61,321 bases of DNA from positions 1 to 61,321 of the forward strand of contig NZ_JABBNI010000023.1 of the NCBI RefSeq assembly GCF_012926525.1. The letters are read 5' to 3'. Position numbers and translations under genes: made by a program. A model generated the notes under the pieces. It ran no database searches. It was not told the origin of the DNA and saw nothing but the letters and a program-made list of their open reading frames with translations. Positions 27,936 through 39,895 of this stretch are shown here, piece by piece; within the stretch, counting starts at the first letter, position 1, and every line of letters begins with the position of its first letter. The stretch comes from Clostridium muellerianum (GTDB lineage: Bacteria; Bacillota; Clostridia; Clostridiales; Clostridiaceae).

Positions 27936-30900
27936 TTGTTTGAATTAAATAATTTTGATGCATTACAAATAGGGTTGGCTTCACCAGAAAAAATAAGAGA
28001 ATGGTCAAGAGGTGAGGTAAAAAAGCCTGAAACAATAAATTACAGAACTTTAAAACCTGAAAGAGACGGGTTATTTTGTGAAAGAATTTTTGGACCTATA
28101 AAAGACTGGGAGTGCCAATGCGGTAAATATAAGAGGATAAGATACAAAGGTATAGTTTGTGATAGGTGTGGTGTTGAAGTTACTAAAGCTAAAGTAAGAC
28201 GTGAAAGAATGGGGCATATAGAACTAGCAGCACCAGTATCCCATATATGGTATTTTAAAGGTATACCATCACGTATGGGACTTATATTAGATATGTCACC
28301 AAGAGCATTAGAAAAAATATTATATTTTGCATCTTATGTCGTATTGGATCCTAAGGAAACTCCATTACTAAAGAAACAGCTTTTAAATGAAAAAGAATAT
28401 AGAGAAGCTGTAGATAAATATGGTGATGAAAGTTTTATTGCCGGTATGGGTGCAGAATCCATTAAAAGACTTTTAGAAGAAATAGATTTAGAGCAATCAT
28501 CTGTTGAACTAAAAGAGGATTTAAAAACTAGCACAGGACAAAAGAAAGTAAGAATAATAAGAAGACTTGAAGTAGTCGAATCATTTAGAAAGTCTAAAAA
28601 TAGACCTGAGTGGATGATTATAGATGTAATTCCTGTAATTCCACCAGATTTAAGACCTATGGTTCAACTTGATGGTGGAAGGTTTGCTACGTCAGACTTA
28701 AATGACCTTTATAGAAGAGTTATTAATAGAAACAATAGACTTAAAAAACTTTTGGATCTAGGTGCACCAGATATAATAGTTAGAAATGAAAAAAGAATGC
28801 TTCAAGAAGCAGTGGATGCACTTATAGATAATGGTAGAAGAGGAAGACCAGTAACTGGTCCTGGAAACAGACCTTTAAAATCATTATCTGATATGCTAAA
28901 GGGTAAGCAAGGAAGATTTAGACAGAACTTGCTTGGAAAGCGTGTTGATTATTCAGGACGTTCAGTTATAGTTGTTGGACCTGAGCTTAAGATGTATCAG
29001 TGCGGACTTCCAAAAGAAATGGCACTAGAGCTATTTAAGCCTTTTGTAATGAAAAAGCTTGTTGAAAGTGGAGTAGCACATAATATAAAGAGTGCTAAAA
29101 GAATGGTTGAAAGAGTTCAATCTCAAGTATGGGATGTACTTGAAGAAGTAATATCTGATCATCCAGTGCTTTTGAATCGTGCACCTACTCTTCATAGATT
29201 AGGAATTCAAGCATTTCAACCTGTGCTTGTAGAGGGTAGGGCTATAAAGCTCCATCCATTAGCTTGTACAGCGTATAATGCGGATTTTGATGGAGATCAA
29301 ATGGCAGTGCATGTTCCATTGTCTGTTGAAGCACAATCAGAAGCTAGATTTTTGATGCTTGCTGCACATAATATAATGAAACCATCAGATGGTAAGCCAG
29401 TTGTTATTCCTACTCAGGATATGGTTTTAGGATCATATTATTTAACATTAGATAAAGATGGAATGTTAGGAGAAGGAAGATACTTTTCATCACCAGATGA
29501 AGTAATCATGGCTTATCAGGTTAAACAGGTTAATATTCATGCTAAGATCAAGGTAAAAATGAGTAAAATTAAAGACGGTGAACTTATTACTGGAATAATA
29601 GATACAACACCAGGAAAAATAATATTTAATGAATCAATACCTCAAGATTTAGGATTTATTGATAGAACTAATCCAGAAAATGAGTTTAAGTTAGAAATTG
29701 ACTTTCTTGTAACAAAGAAAAACCTTGGTAAAGTTATAGATAAGTGCTATATGAAACATGGAGCTACTAAAACATCTATAATGCTTGATAAAATAAAGGC
29801 AAAAGGATATCACTATTCAAGTATAGGTGCTATTACAGTTTCTACTTCAGATATGGTGGTGCCTGAAGCTAAAAAGACATTACTTGCAGAAACAGATGCA
29901 GCAGTTGAAAAAATTCAGAAAATGTATAGAAGAGGTTTCATATCTGACGATGAAAGATATGAAAGAGTTATAGAAAAATGGACCAAAACAACTGAAGATG
30001 TAGCAGATGCTCTTATGGATAACTTGGATAGATTTAATCCAATATTTATGATGGCAGATTCAGGAGCCAGAGGTTCTAAGAGTCAGATTAAACAGCTTGC
30101 TGGTATGAGAGGTCTTATGGCTAATCCATCTGGTAAGATTATAGAGTTGCCTATAAAAGCATGTTTCAGAGAGGGTTTAGATGTACTAGAGTACTTTATA
30201 TCAACTCATGGAGCTAGAAAAGGTAATGCAGATACTGCTTTAAAAACTGCTGACTCAGGATATTTGACAAGAAGACTTGTAGATGTAAGCCAAGATGTTA
30301 TAGTAAGAGAAGAAGATTGTGGAACACATGAAGGATACGATGTTTCTGAAATAAAAGAAGGAAATGAAGTAATAGAAAGCTTAGCTGAAAGACTTACAGG
30401 AAGATATTCAGCAGAAGATATAATGGATCCTAGTACTGGAGAAATAGTAGTTCATAAGAATGATTACATGGATAATAAGCTTGCAGAAAGAATTGAAGGC
30501 TTAGGAATTAAGAGAGTTAAGATAAGGTCTGTATTTACATGTAAATCTAAACACGGTGTATGTTCAAAATGCTATGGAATGAATATGGCTACAGCACAAA
30601 AAATAAGCATAGGAGAATCCGTTGGTATAATTGCAGCACAAAGTATAGGAGAACCTGGTACTCAGCTTACAATGAGAACTTTCCATACTGGTGGTGTTGC
30701 TGGATCTGATATAACTCAAGGTCTTCCAAGAGTTGAGGAATTATTTGAAGCAAGAAAGCCTAAAGGACTCGCTATAGTAAGTGAAGTCTCTGGTACAGTA
30801 AAAATGGAAGAAACAAAGAAAAAGAGAACTATTTCTGTAGTTACAGATTCAGGTGAAGAGGTTACTTATGATATACCATTTGGATCTAGAATTAAGGTAT

Positions 30901-31472
30901 CTAATGGAGATGTAATAAGTGCTGGAGATGAAATAACAGAGGGTTCTGTTAATCCACATGATGTAATAAGAATTAAAGGTGTTTTGGGAGTTAAAAATTA
31001 TCTTTTATCTGAAGTTCAGAAGGTTTATAGACTCCAAGGTGTTGATATAAATGATAAGCATCTTGAAGTAGTAGTAAGACAGATGACAAGAAAGATAAAG
31101 ATAGAAGATTCTGGTGATACAGAATTATTACCAGGTACAATGATAGATATGTTTGATTTTGATGAAGAAAATGAAAAAGCAGAGGCTAAAGGTGAAAGAC
31201 CAGCTCAAGGTAGGGTTGCATTATTAGGTATAACTAAAGCAGCACTAGCTACAGATTCATTCCTTTCAGCTGCGTCATTCCAAGAAACAACAAGGGTGCT
31301 TACTGATGCGGCCATTAAAGGAAAAGTAGACCCATTATTAGGCTTAAAAGAAAATGTAATTATTGGTAAGTTAATACCTGCAGGTACAGGTATGACTAGA
31401 TATAGGTCTATCAAAATTAATACTGAAAAAGAATTAGAAGAAAAACAAGTTAATAATCCAATAGAAGTTTAA
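27936..31472 (+). CDS. rpoC: RNA polymerase beta' subunit
   Basis: 1178 residues. The N-terminal zinc site has cysteines at 60, 62, 75 and 78. The catalytic magnesium loop [12 protein letters not shown] lies near residue 450, and a second zinc site (C-GTHEGYD, then [11 protein letters not shown]) in the C-terminal third. It starts with TTG at 27936 after GGGAGGATG. It ends directly before another promoter. Confidence 0.98.
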   Translation: MFELNNFDALQIGLASPEKIREWSRGEVKKPETINYRTLKPERDGLFCERIFGPIKDWECQCGKYKRIRYKGIVCDRCGVEVTKAKVRRERMGHIELAAPVSHIWYFKGIPSRMGLILDMSPRALEKILYFASYVVLDPKETPLLKKQLLNEKEYREAVDKYGDESFIAGMGAESIKRLLEEIDLEQSSVELKEDLKTSTGQKKVRIIRRLEVVESFRKSKNRPEWMIIDVIPVIPPDLRPMVQLDGGRFATSDLNDLYRRVINRNNRLKKLLDLGAPDIIVRNEKRMLQEAVDALIDNGRRGRPVTGPGNRPLKSLSDMLKGKQGRFRQNLLGKRVDYSGRSVIVVGPELKMYQCGLPKEMALELFKPFVMKKLVESGVAHNIKSAKRMVERVQSQVWDVLEEVISDHPVLLNRAPTLHRLGIQAFQPVLVEGRAIKLHPLACTAYNADFDGDQMAVHVPLSVEAQSEARFLMLAAHNIMKPSDGKPVVIPTQDMVLGSYYLTLDKDGMLGEGRYFSSPDEVIMAYQVKQVNIHAKIKVKMSKIKDGELITGIIDTTPGKIIFNESIPQDLGFIDRTNPENEFKLEIDFLVTKKNLGKVIDKCYMKHGATKTSIMLDKIKAKGYHYSSIGAITVSTSDMVVPEAKKTLLAETDAAVEKIQKMYRRGFISDDERYERVIEKWTKTTEDVADALMDNLDRFNPIFMMADSGARGSKSQIKQLAGMRGLMANPSGKIIELPIKACFREGLDVLEYFISTHGARKGNADTALKTADSGYLTRRLVDVSQDVIVREEDCGTHEGYDVSEIKEGNEVIESLAERLTGRYSAEDIMDPSTGEIVVHKNDYMDNKLAERIEGLGIKRVKIRSVFTCKSKHGVCSKCYGMNMATAQKISIGESVGIIAAQSIGEPGTQLTMRTFHTGGVAGSDITQGLPRVEELFEARKPKGLAIVSEVSGTVKMEETKKKRTISVVTDSGEEVTYDIPFGSRIKVSNGDVISAGDEITEGSVNPHDVIRIKGVLGVKNYLLSEVQKVYRLQGVDINDKHLEVVVRQMTRKIKIEDSGDTELLPGTMIDMFDFDEENEKAEAKGERPAQGRVALLGITKAALATDSFLSAASFQETTRVLTDAAIKGKVDPLLGLKENVIIGKLIPAGTGMTRYRSIKINTEKELEEKQVNNPIEV

Positions 31473-31479
31473 CAATTTA

Positions 31480-31508
31480 TTGACATAGTAGATTTAAAAT
31501 GATAAAAT
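31480..31508 (+). promoter_or_regulatory. Promoter for the L7Ae-like gene and str operon
   Basis: TTGACA (31480-31485) and TAAAAT (31503-31508) with 17-base spacing, beginning 8 bases after the rpoC stop. Confidence 0.82.
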
Positions 31509-31527
31509 ACACCTGTATGTTTTTAAA

Positions 31528-31555
31528 AGAGACAAAGTTATATAGCTTTGTCTCC
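31528..31555 (+). promoter_or_regulatory. Leader hairpin before the L7Ae-like gene
   Basis: AGAGACAAAG (31528-31537) is followed by CTTTGTCTC (31546-31554) across a TTATATAG loop: a 9-bp perfect stem in the 5' untranslated region, about 20 bases after the expected transcription start. It has no T-tract, so it is not an ordinary terminator. Possibly a 5' stability hairpin or regulatory site. Confidence 0.6.
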
Positions 31556-31583
31556 ATAGTACTGTAAGGGAGGAAAGGTAATA

Positions 31584-31826
31584 ATGATTCTTAGACTTGA
31601 AGGCAGTAAGGTTGTTGGAGTAAAACAAACAATTAAGGCTATAAAAGCTGGCGATGTAAAAATTGTTTATATAGCAAAAGATGCCGATGATAAGTTTATA
31701 CAACCTATAAAATTATTAGTTAGTGAAGAATCCCTAGAAACAGTATATGTAGATAGTATGAAAGAATTAGGAAAGCTTTGTGGAATAGATGTCGGAGCAG
31801 CAACAGCAGCAGTGTTAAAGGATTAA
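31584..31826 (+). CDS. L7Ae/L30e/S12e/Gadd45-family RNA-binding protein
   Basis: 80 residues covering one L7Ae domain (VGVKQTIKAIKAGDVKIVYIAKDADD, then LCGIDVGAATAAVL). Bacillus relatives (YbxF/RplGB) bind kink-turn RNAs. It occupies the conserved place between rpoC and rpsL. ATG at 31584 follows GGGAGGAAAGG. Confidence 0.93.
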   Translation: MILRLEGSKVVGVKQTIKAIKAGDVKIVYIAKDADDKFIQPIKLLVSEESLETVYVDSMKELGKLCGIDVGAATAAVLKD

Positions 31827-31939
31827 TTCCTAATTTAAATAGCTTACAGATATAATTTAACATAAATTTTTAATTTGTTACAAATTAGCTGCTTAAATAA
31901 ATTTTAAGCTAGTTAATATTTTTTAAAGGAGGTGTAAAT

Positions 31940-32317
31940 ATGCCAACTATAAGCCAGTTAGTAAGAAAAGGCAGAAAGACAATAAGTGCTAAATCAACAG
32001 CACCAGCACTAAAGGAATGTCCTCAAAAGAGAGGAGTTTGTACAGTAGTAAAAACTACAACACCTAAGAAACCAAACTCAGCATTAAGAAAAATCGCTAG
32101 GGTTAGATTAACAAATGGTTTTGAAGTAACTGCTTACATTCCAGGTGTAGGCCACAACTTACAAGAGCATAGTGTTGTTCTTATAAGAGGAGGAAGAGTT
32201 AAGGATCTTCCTGGTGTTAGATATCATATCATCAGAGGTGCCTTAGATTCAGCAGGAGTTGCTAACAGATTACAGAGTAGATCAAAATACGGTGCAAAAA
32301 AACCAAAACAAAAATAA
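31940..32317 (+). CDS. rpsL: 30S ribosomal protein S12
   Basis: 125 residues. The streptomycin-relevant segments [14 protein letters not shown] and [13 protein letters not shown] carry the ordinary lysines, so no resistance substitution is visible. ATG at 31940 follows AAAGGAGGTG. A GCTTAAA/TTTAAGC hairpin (31891-31909) lies in its leader. Confidence 0.97.
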   Translation: MPTISQLVRKGRKTISAKSTAPALKECPQKRGVCTVVKTTTPKKPNSALRKIARVRLTNGFEVTAYIPGVGHNLQEHSVVLIRGGRVKDLPGVRYHIIRGALDSAGVANRLQSRSKYGAKKPKQK

Positions 32318-32404
32318 TGTTTGGTTAAGTTGATTTGAAAAATAGTGCTATGTCTTCAGCATTTATATATAGATTTAATAAATAACTTGCAGAAGTACAA
32401 AGCA

Positions 32405-32953
<549 letters not shown>

Positions 32954-32960
32954 TAATAAA

Positions 32961-32994
32961 CAAAACTGTTTTGGATTTTACCAAAACAGTTTTG
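32961..32994 (+). other. Strong hairpin without T-tract between rpsG and fusA
   Basis: A perfect 14-bp stem, CAAAACTGTTTTGG (32961-32974) with its complement (32981-32994), loop ATTTTA. What follows is TCAAATTT, not a T-run, so it is more likely a processing or stability element than a terminator. Confidence 0.6.
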
Positions 32995-33032
32995 TCAAAT
33001 TTAAATTTATACTTTAAGAGGAGGAAATTTAA

Positions 33033-35102
33033 GTGGGAAGACAACATCCGTTAGAGAAATACCGTAATATAGGAATAATGGCTCACATTGATGCGGGAAA
33101 AACAACTACAACAGAACGTATACTTTTTTATACAGGAAGAACTCATAAAATAGGAGAAGTTCATGAAGGTCAGGCTACAATGGACTGGATGGTTCAAGAA
33201 CAAGAAAGAGGTATAACAATTACTTCAGCAGCAACTTTTTGTATGTGGAAAGATCATGCTATAAATATAATAGATACGCCAGGACACGTAGATTTTACAG
33301 TAGAAGTTGAAAGATCATTAAGAGTTCTTGATGGAGCAGTTACTGTATTAGATGCAAAAGGTGGAGTTGAGCCTCAGACAGAAACTGTATGGAGACAGGC
33401 GGATAATTACAAAGTACCAAGAATGGTATATGTAAATAAGATGGATTCTACAGGTGCTGATTTTTACATGTGTGTAAATATGCTAAGAGATAGATTACAT
33501 TGTAATGCTATTCCAATACAGTTACCAGTAGGAGCTGAAGATCAGTTTAAAGGAATTATAGATCTTGTTAGTAATGAAGCTATAATATATGAAGATGATT
33601 TAGGAAAAGTTATGGATGAAGTTGAAATACCAGCAGACCTAAAAGATAAAGCTGCAGAGTATAGAACAGCTTTAATAGAAGCAGTTGCTGAGCAAGATGA
33701 AGAATTAATGATGAAATACCTTGATGGTGAAGAATTAACTATAGATGAAATTAAAAAAGGTATCAGAAAAGGCGTTATAGCAAATGCTATAGTACCTGTT
33801 ACATGTGGATCATCATATAAAAATAAAGGCGTACAGCCAATGATAAATGCTGTAGTTGATTATATGCCATCACCATTAGATATACCAGCAATTAAAGGAA
33901 CAAATCCTGAAACTGGAGAAGATGATGAAAGACCAGCAGATGATAATGCTCCAATGTCAGCATTAGCATTTAAAATTGCTACAGACCCATTTGTTGGAAG
34001 ATTAGCATTTACTAGAGTTTACTCAGGAATAATGAAGAGTGGTTCTTATGTATATAACTCAACTAAGGGTAAAAAAGAAAGAATCGGAAGACTTGTTAAG
34101 ATGCATGCAAATCATAGAGAAGAAGTTGAAGAACTTCGTTCAGGAGATTTAGGTGCAATAGTTGGATTAAAAGAAACTACTACAGGTAATACTCTTTGTG
34201 ATGAAGCAAATCCAATTGTACTTGAAAGTATGGAATTCCCAGAACCAGTTATAGAAGTAGCTATAGAGCCAAAAACAAAAGCTGGTCAAGAAAAAATGGG
34301 TATTGCATTAGCAAAACTTGCAGAAGAAGATCCTACATTTAAAACATTCACTAACCAAGAAACAGGACAGACAATTATAGCAGGAATGGGAGAACTTCAT
34401 CTTGAAATAATTGCTGATAGACTTCAAAGAGAGTTTAAAGTAGAATGTAATGTTGGTAAGCCACAAGTTGCTTATAAAGAAACAATTAGAAAAGCTGTTA
34501 AAGCTGAAGGTAAATTTGTTAGACAGTCTGGTGGACGTGGTCAATATGGTCACTGTTGGATAGAAATGGAACCAACAGAAGGCGAATATACATTTGAAAA
34601 TGCTATTGTCGGTGGAGCTATTCCAAAGGAATATGTAGGACCTATTGATAATGGTATACAAGAAGCTGCCGAAAGTGGTATAGTAGCTGGATATCCAGTT
34701 ATAAACTTCAAAGTTAAATTAGTTGATGGATCATACCATGATGTCGATTCATCAGAAATGGCATTTAAAATCGCAGGATCTATGGCATTTAAAAATGCTA
34801 TGGGAAAAGCAGATCCAGCATTACTTGAACCTATGATGAAAGTTGAAATAGTAATTCCAGAAGAATATATGGGAGATGTAATAGGAGACGTTAATTCAAG
34901 AAGAGGTAGAATTGAAGGAATGGATCCAAGAGCAGGTGCAGAAGTAATAAGAGCATTTGTTCCACTTTCAGAAATGTTTGGATATGCAACTACATTGAGA
35001 TCAAGAACTCAAGGTAGAGGAGTTTACTCAATGGTATTTGATCACTATGAGGAAGTTCCAAAGAGCATTCAAGAACAAATAGCTGGTAAGAAAACTAATT
35101 AA
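33033..35102 (+). CDS. fusA: Elongation factor G
   Basis: 689 residues with canonical motifs: [10 protein letters not shown]-loop, RGITI switch I, DTPGH switch II and NKMD G4. Domains II-V follow. It translocates tRNA-mRNA on the ribosome. Unlike the paralogue at 663 it keeps the catalytic histidine. GTG start at 33033 follows AGAGGAGGAAA. In the classic str order rpsL-rpsG-fusA-tuf. Confidence 0.98.
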   Translation: MGRQHPLEKYRNIGIMAHIDAGKTTTTERILFYTGRTHKIGEVHEGQATMDWMVQEQERGITITSAATFCMWKDHAINIIDTPGHVDFTVEVERSLRVLDGAVTVLDAKGGVEPQTETVWRQADNYKVPRMVYVNKMDSTGADFYMCVNMLRDRLHCNAIPIQLPVGAEDQFKGIIDLVSNEAIIYEDDLGKVMDEVEIPADLKDKAAEYRTALIEAVAEQDEELMMKYLDGEELTIDEIKKGIRKGVIANAIVPVTCGSSYKNKGVQPMINAVVDYMPSPLDIPAIKGTNPETGEDDERPADDNAPMSALAFKIATDPFVGRLAFTRVYSGIMKSGSYVYNSTKGKKERIGRLVKMHANHREEVEELRSGDLGAIVGLKETTTGNTLCDEANPIVLESMEFPEPVIEVAIEPKTKAGQEKMGIALAKLAEEDPTFKTFTNQETGQTIIAGMGELHLEIIADRLQREFKVECNVGKPQVAYKETIRKAVKAEGKFVRQSGGRGQYGHCWIEMEPTEGEYTFENAIVGGAIPKEYVGPIDNGIQEAAESGIVAGYPVINFKVKLVDGSYHDVDSSEMAFKIAGSMAFKNAMGKADPALLEPMMKVEIVIPEEYMGDVIGDVNSRRGRIEGMDPRAGAEVIRAFVPLSEMFGYATTLRSRTQGRGVYSMVFDHYEEVPKSIQEQIAGKKTN

Positions 35103-35141
35103 TTTAATACAAAAATAAATTGATTTTTGGGAGGAATAAAA

Positions 35142-36335
35142 ATGTCAAAAGCAAAATTTGAAAGAAACAAACCACACGTAAACATAGGAACAATAGGACA
35201 CGTAGACCATGGTAAGACAACATTAACAGCAGCAATAACAATGGTGTTAGCAAAAGAGGGAAAAGCAGAAGCATTTAAATATGACGAAATAGATAAAGCA
35301 CCAGAAGAAAAAGAAAGAGGAATCACAATCAACACAGCACACGTAGAATATGAAACAGAAAACAGACACTATGCACATGTAGACTGTCCAGGACATGCTG
35401 ACTATGTAAAGAACATGATAACAGGAGCAGCACAAATGGATGGAGCAATCTTAGTTGTATCAGCAGCAGATGGTCCAATGCCACAAACAAGAGAACATAT
35501 ACTACTAGCTTCAAGAGTAGGAGTAAGTTACATAGTAGTATTCTTAAATAAAGCAGACCAAGTAGACGATCCAGAATTATTAGAATTAGTAGAAATGGAA
35601 GTTAGAGAATTATTAAACGAGTATGACTTCCCAGGAGATGACATTCCAATAATAGTAGGAAGTGCATTAAAAGTAATAGAAAACCCAGATGATGCAGAAG
35701 CAACAAAATGCATACATGAATTAATGGCAGCAGTAGATAGCTATATACCAACACCAGAAAGAGCAACAGATAAAGCATTCTTAATGCCAGTAGAAGATGT
35801 ATTCACAATCACAGGAAGAGGAACAGTTGCAACAGGAAGAGTTGAAAGTGGAATACTAAAAGTTGGAGACGAAGTAGAAATCGTAGGATTAAAAGAAGAA
35901 AAAGGCAAGACAACAGTAACAGGAGTAGAAATGTTCAGAAAGTTACTAGATCAAGCAATGGCAGGAGATAATATAGGAGCATTATTAAGAGGAATCCAAA
36001 GAGATGACATCGAAAGAGGTCAAGTATTATCAAAACCAGGATCAGTACACCCACATAAGAAATTTGTAGGTCAAGTGTACGTATTAAAGAAAGAAGAAGG
36101 CGGAAGACATACACCATTCTTCAATGGATATAGACCACAGTTTTATTTTAGAACAACAGACGTTACAGGATCAATCGCATTACCAGAAGGAGTAGAAATG
36201 GTTATGCCAGGAGATCATATAGACATGAACGTTGAACTTATTACACCAGTAGCAATGGATGAAGGATTAAGATTTGCAATAAGAGAAGGCGGAAGAACAG
36301 TTGGTTCAGGAGTTGTTACTAAAATAGTTGAGTAA
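35142..36335 (+). CDS. tufB: Elongation factor Tu, copy 2
   Basis: 397 residues, same protein as copy 1 at 19227. ATG at 35142 follows GGGAGGAATAAAA. It is the last gene of the str operon, 39 bases after fusA. From 35619 to 36346 (including 11 bases past the stop) the DNA is identical to copy 1, whereas the first 477 coding bases carry 11 silent differences. This pattern indicates recent gene conversion of the 3' part. Confidence 0.97.
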   Translation: MSKAKFERNKPHVNIGTIGHVDHGKTTLTAAITMVLAKEGKAEAFKYDEIDKAPEEKERGITINTAHVEYETENRHYAHVDCPGHADYVKNMITGAAQMDGAILVVSAADGPMPQTREHILLASRVGVSYIVVFLNKADQVDDPELLELVEMEVRELLNEYDFPGDDIPIIVGSALKVIENPDDAEATKCIHELMAAVDSYIPTPERATDKAFLMPVEDVFTITGRGTVATGRVESGILKVGDEVEIVGLKEEKGKTTVTGVEMFRKLLDQAMAGDNIGALLRGIQRDDIERGQVLSKPGSVHPHKKFVGQVYVLKKEEGGRHTPFFNGYRPQFYFRTTDVTGSIALPEGVEMVMPGDHIDMNVELITPVAMDEGLRFAIREGGRTVGSGVVTKIVE

Positions 36336-36368
36336 TTTTTGATTTTAAAAGTTAAATGCATTTAATGG

Positions 36369-36399
36369 AAAAAGGAAAGAGGACGCTCTTTCCTTTTTT
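36369..36399 (+). terminator. Terminator after tuf copy 2
   Basis: AAAGGAAAGAG (36371-36381), GACG loop, CTCTTTCCTTT (36386-36396), followed by TTT. It ends the str operon. Confidence 0.94.
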
Positions 36400-36437
36400 A
36401 TAAAATAATTTTAAGTGATTTTATAAATAAAAAATAC

Positions 36438-36466
36438 TTGTCAAATATAAAAATATATTGTATAAT
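36438..36466 (+). promoter_or_regulatory. Promoter of the S10-spc-alpha r-protein operon
   Basis: TTGTCA (36438-36443) and perfect TATAAT (36461-36466) with 17-base spacing. It follows the tuf terminator and precedes a leader of about 205 bases. No comparably good promoter was seen before rplM, so it may serve the whole 16-kb cluster. Confidence 0.85.
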
Positions 36467-36474
36467 TAAGAAGT

Positions 36475-36679
36475 TGTATTGTGATAACAGCGATGAGGCA
36501 AGAGGTTGCCGGGCTTCCGGGTAATTCTTGACTGAGTATGCCGGGTCTTGAACCGGGCGACGGTGGTTGTGCAGGTGACTATTTTTGGGTAAAAATACGA
36601 AACACCCGGAGCAGTTTACATAACCAATCCGCTGTTGTACGTAAGAAGTAAAGCGTGCATGAAAAGGAGGGAAATAGCA
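36475..36679 (+). promoter_or_regulatory. Multibranched rpsJ (S10 operon) leader RNA
   Basis: This part is far more G+C-rich than its surroundings and folds well by eye. GGCAA/TTGCC hairpin at 36497-36510. Closing helix GCTTCCGGGT (36513-36522) with ACCCGGAGC (36604-36612), one bulged T. Inside it lie hairpins CCGGGT/ACCGGG (36541-36557) and TATTTTT/AAAAATA with GGGT loop (36580-36597). The multibranched form suggests a binding site for an operon-encoded r-protein, as L4 does for the S10 operon in E. coli. I cannot tell which protein binds. This also accounts for the >300-base gap 36336-36679. Confidence 0.75.
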
Positions 36680-36988
36680 ATGGCAAAACAAAAAATAAGA
36701 ATTAGATTAAAGGCGTTTGATCATAACATATTAGATCAATCAGCTGAAAAGATTGTAGAAACAGCAAAAACAACAGGTGCAAAGGTAGCAGGTCCAGTGC
36801 CACTACCAACAGAAAAAGATGTTGTAACTATATTAAGAGCTGTACATAAGTACAAAGACTCTAGAGAGCAGTTCGAAATAAGAACTCATAAAAGACTTAT
36901 AGATATAATAAGTCCATCACCAAAAACTGTTGATGCTCTAATGAGATTAGACTTACCAGCAGGTGTTGATATTGAAATAAAATTATAA
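36680..36988 (+). CDS. rpsJ: 30S ribosomal protein S10
   Basis: 102 residues starting [17 protein letters not shown]10 is also the antitermination partner NusE. ATG at 36680 follows AAAAGGAGGGAAA; the in-frame extension to 36635 lies in the leader RNA. First gene of the S10 operon. Confidence 0.97.
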   Translation: MAKQKIRIRLKAFDHNILDQSAEKIVETAKTTGAKVAGPVPLPTEKDVVTILRAVHKYKDSREQFEIRTHKRLIDIISPSPKTVDALMRLDLPAGVDIEIKL

Positions 36989-37062
36989 TTGTAATAGATA
37001 ACTATTACTAACGATTATGACCGCCTAAGGCGATCCGCTAATACGTTGAGGAGGTGCAGAGT

Positions 37063-37692
37063 ATGAAAAAAGCTATACTAGGTAGAAAACTTGGTATGAC
37101 TCAAATATTTGATGAAAATGGGAAAATAGTCCCTGTTACAGTAATTGAAGCAGGTCCATGCGTAGTTGTTCAAAAGAAAACTACAGAAAAGGATGGATAC
37201 AATGCTATACAAGTAGGATTTGATGACATAAGAGAAAAGCTTGTAAACAAACCAGTAAAAGGACACTTTGCAAAGGCTGGTGCTGCTTTAAAGAGATTTG
37301 TAAAAGAATTAAAAATCGAAGACATAAGCGCATATGAAGTAGGACAGGAAATAAAAGCTGATGTATTTGCAGCAGGTGAAAAGATTGATGTATCTGGAGT
37401 TTCTAAAGGTAAGGGCTTCCAAGGTACAATTAAGAGATGGAATGCTCAGAGAGGACCTATGTCCCATGGCTCAAAATTCCATAGAGCACCAGGTTCTATG
37501 GGAGCATCATCTGATCCATCAAGAACATTTAAAAACAAGAAAATGCCTGGACATATGGGAAATGTAAATACAACAGTATTAAACCTACAAATTGCAAAAG
37601 TTATGCCTGAGAAAAACATTATATTAATAAAAGGTGGAGTACCAGGACCTAATAAAGGCTTTGTAGTAATAAGAAATTCAGTTAAAGCTTAA
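37063..37692 (+). CDS. rplC: 50S ribosomal protein L3
   Basis: 209 residues starting [16 protein letters not shown], with the central loop [20 protein letters not shown] that reaches towards the peptidyl-transferase centre. ATG at 37063 follows GAGGAGGTG. A small G+C hairpin (CGCC-TAA-GGCG, 37022-37032) stands in the rpsJ-rplC spacer. Confidence 0.97.
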   Translation: MKKAILGRKLGMTQIFDENGKIVPVTVIEAGPCVVVQKKTTEKDGYNAIQVGFDDIREKLVNKPVKGHFAKAGAALKRFVKELKIEDISAYEVGQEIKADVFAAGEKIDVSGVSKGKGFQGTIKRWNAQRGPMSHGSKFHRAPGSMGASSDPSRTFKNKKMPGHMGNVNTTVLNLQIAKVMPEKNIILIKGGVPGPNKGFVVIRNSVKA

Positions 37693-37717
37693 GTTTTGGT
37701 AGAAAGGAGGATACAGA

Positions 37718-38338
37718 ATGCCTACAGTAGGATTATTTAATAAAGAAGGTAAAAAAGTTGGAGATGTTCAACTTTCAGATAACGTATTTGGAGTTGAAGT
37801 AAATCAATATGCACTACATCAAGTAGTTGTTGCATTACTTGCAAATAAAAGACAGGGAACTCAATCAGCTAAGACTAGAGCTGAAGTTTCTGGAGGCGGA
37901 ATAAAACCTTGGAGACAAAAAGGAACTGGTAGAGCAAGACAGGGTTCAATAAGAGCACCACAATGGATTCATGGTGGAATGGTTTTTGCAGTAAAACCAA
38001 GAGACTATAGAACTTCAGTTCCAAAGTCAATGAGAAAAGTAGCTATGAAATCAGCTCTTACAAGCAAAGTTAATGATGAGCAGATAGTAGTTCTAGAAAA
38101 CTTAGAATTAGAAGCTCCAAAGACAAAGGAAGTAGTTGCAATGTTAAATGCATTAAATGCGAAGAAAACATTGATAGTTACATCTGAGTCAAATGAAAAT
38201 GTGTATAAGTCAGCAAGAAATATACAAGGTATAGAAATAATGCCAGTTAATAACTTAAATGTATATGATTTATTAAAATATGAGAAGCTTGTAATAACTA
38301 AGGAAGCTGTATCAAAAATTGAGGAGGTGTATGCATAA
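37718..38338 (+). CDS. rplD: 50S ribosomal protein L4
   Basis: 206 residues with the extended basic loop [19 protein letters not shown] that lines the exit tunnel. In some bacteria L4 represses the S10 operon through its leader. ATG at 37718 follows AAAGGAGGAT. The stop codon overlaps the rplW ATG by one base, coupling translation. Confidence 0.97.
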   Translation: MPTVGLFNKEGKKVGDVQLSDNVFGVEVNQYALHQVVVALLANKRQGTQSAKTRAEVSGGGIKPWRQKGTGRARQGSIRAPQWIHGGMVFAVKPRDYRTSVPKSMRKVAMKSALTSKVNDEQIVVLENLELEAPKTKEVVAMLNALNAKKTLIVTSESNENVYKSARNIQGIEIMPVNNLNVYDLLKYEKLVITKEAVSKIEEVYA

Positions 38339-38631
38339 TGAAATTAACTAATTATGATATCATAAGAAGACCTATTGTAACTGAAAAAAGTATGTCTTCA
38401 ATGAGTGATAAAAAATACACCTTTGTAGTTGACATACATGCTAACAAGTCAATGATAAAAAGAGCAGTAGAAGATGTATTTGGAGTAAAAGTAGAAGACG
38501 TTAAAACATCAAGATATATAGGAAAGACAAAAAGAGTTGGCGTACACATTGGAAAAAGAGCGGATTACAAAAAAGCTATTGTTAAATTAACAACAGACAG
38601 TAAAACAATAGAGTTTTTTGAAGGAATGTAA
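38338..38631 (+). CDS. rplW: 50S ribosomal protein L23
   Basis: 97 residues ([18 protein letters not shown]...). It forms the tunnel-exit docking site for trigger factor and SRP. Its ATG shares an A with the rplD stop (TAATG), and its ribosome-binding site GAGGAGG lies inside rplD. Confidence 0.97.
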   Translation: MKLTNYDIIRRPIVTEKSMSSMSDKKYTFVVDIHANKSMIKRAVEDVFGVKVEDVKTSRYIGKTKRVGVHIGKRADYKKAIVKLTTDSKTIEFFEGM

Positions 38632-38640
38632 TTTAAAATA

Positions 38641-38670
38641 AGCAGGTAATGGTTAGAAACCAGATAAGCT
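38641..38670 (+). promoter_or_regulatory. Small intercistronic hairpin before rplB
   Basis: TGGTT (38650-38654), AGA loop, AACCA (38658-38662), flanked by AGC (38641) and GCT (38668-38670), which can also pair. No T-tract. Possibly a processing or r-protein site; weak on its own. Confidence 0.4.
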
Positions 38671-38690
38671 GAAAGAAGGAGGGAATACCG

Positions 38691-39524
38691 ATGGCAGTTA
38701 AAGGATTTAATCCTACTACCCCTTCAAGAAGAAACATGACAGTTAGTACATTTGAAGAAATAACTACAAATGTACCAGAAAAGTCACTTCTTGTTGCATT
38801 AAAGAAGAGCGGTGGTAGAAATGCAAACGGTAAAATAACAGTTCGTCATATTGGTGGCGGTGCTAAACAAAAGTATAGAATAATAGATTTCAAAAGAAAT
38901 AAAGATTCAATTCCAGCTAAGGTAGCTACAGTAGAATATGATCCAAATAGATCAGCATATATAGCTCTTGTAGTTTATGCTGATGGAGAAAAGAGATACA
39001 TAATAGCTCCAGTTGGATTAAAAGTTGGAGATATTATAGTATCAGGTGCAGATTCTGACATAAAGACAGGAAATTGTCTTCCACTACAAAACATACCTGT
39101 TGGTACAATTGTTCATAATGTAGAATTGTCAGCAGGAAAGGGAGCACAGCTTGTTAGATCAGCTGGAACATCAGCTCAACTTATGGCTAAAGAGGGCGGA
39201 TATGCTACTTTAAGACTTCCAAGTGGTGAAATGAGATACGTAAAAATAGAATGTAGAGCAACTATAGGAACGGTTTCAAACTTAACTCATGAAATCACTA
39301 ATATAGGTAAAGCTGGTAGAACAAGACACATGGGAATCAGACCTACAGTTAGAGGTTCTGTAATGAATCCTAATGACCATCCACACGGTGGTGGTGAAGG
39401 TAAATCACCAGTCGGACACGCAAGTCCAATGACTCCATGGGGCAAACCAGCACTTGGATATAAAACTAGAAAACATAAGAAATATTCAGATAGATTTATT
39501 ATTAAGAGAAGAAACGATAAATAG
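38691..39524 (+). CDS. rplB: 50S ribosomal protein L2
   Basis: 277 residues, the largest conserved early-assembly r-protein. The C-terminal [19 protein letters not shown] and [15 protein letters not shown] segments include the histidine near the peptidyl-transferase centre. ATG at 38691 follows AAGGAGGGAA. Confidence 0.98.
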   Translation: MAVKGFNPTTPSRRNMTVSTFEEITTNVPEKSLLVALKKSGGRNANGKITVRHIGGGAKQKYRIIDFKRNKDSIPAKVATVEYDPNRSAYIALVVYADGEKRYIIAPVGLKVGDIIVSGADSDIKTGNCLPLQNIPVGTIVHNVELSAGKGAQLVRSAGTSAQLMAKEGGYATLRLPSGEMRYVKIECRATIGTVSNLTHEITNIGKAGRTRHMGIRPTVRGSVMNPNDHPHGGGEGKSPVGHASPMTPWGKPALGYKTRKHKKYSDRFIIKRRNDK

Positions 39525-39527
39525 TAG

Positions 39528-39550
39528 GAAGAGAATGTTAAGTTCTCTTC
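39528..39550 (+). promoter_or_regulatory. Intercistronic hairpin between rplB and rpsS
   Basis: GAAGAGAA (39528-39535) pairs perfectly with TTCTCTTC (39543-39550), loop TGTTAAG, three bases after the rplB stop. It is followed by ACTGCTT, not a T-run, so read-through is expected. A possible RNA-processing or stability element. Confidence 0.55.
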
Positions 39551-39589
39551 ACTGCTTATTAGTTACGTTGTATGAAGGGAGGCCAAATC

Positions 39590-39874
39590 GTGAGTAGATC
39601 AGTTAAAAAAGGACCTTATGTTCAAGAAACACTTTTAAATAGAATAAACGAAATGAATAAAAATGGTGAGAAGAAAGTTGTAAAAACTTGGTCAAGAAGT
39701 TCAACTATATTCCCACAAATGATAGGTCATACAATAGCAGTACATGATGGAAGAAAACATGTACCTGTATATATATCAGAGGATATGGTAGGACATAAGT
39801 TAGGAGAATTTTCATTAACTAGAACATTTAAAGGACATATAGATAGAACTGAGAAATCAAGTAAGTTAAAATAG
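39590..39874 (+). CDS. rpsS: 30S ribosomal protein S19
   Basis: 94 residues starting (GTG) [16 protein letters not shown], the standard S19 start. GTG at 39590 follows AAGGGAGG; the ATG at 39572 lies before that site. It binds the 30S head next to S13. Confidence 0.96.
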   Translation: MSRSVKKGPYVQETLLNRINEMNKNGEKKVVKTWSRSSTIFPQMIGHTIAVHDGRKHVPVYISEDMVGHKLGEFSLTRTFKGHIDRTEKSSKLK

Positions 39875-39895
39875 TCTAGAAAGGAGGTAATATCT

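Noticed and set aside
32961-32994. Rho-independent terminator between rpsG and fusA
   Set aside because: The stem is strong, but no T-tract follows and fusA has no promoter of its own that I can see.
34308-34661. 117-residue minus-strand frame inside fusA
   Set aside because: Antisense to a fully conserved EF-G segment, without a ribosome-binding site or promoter.
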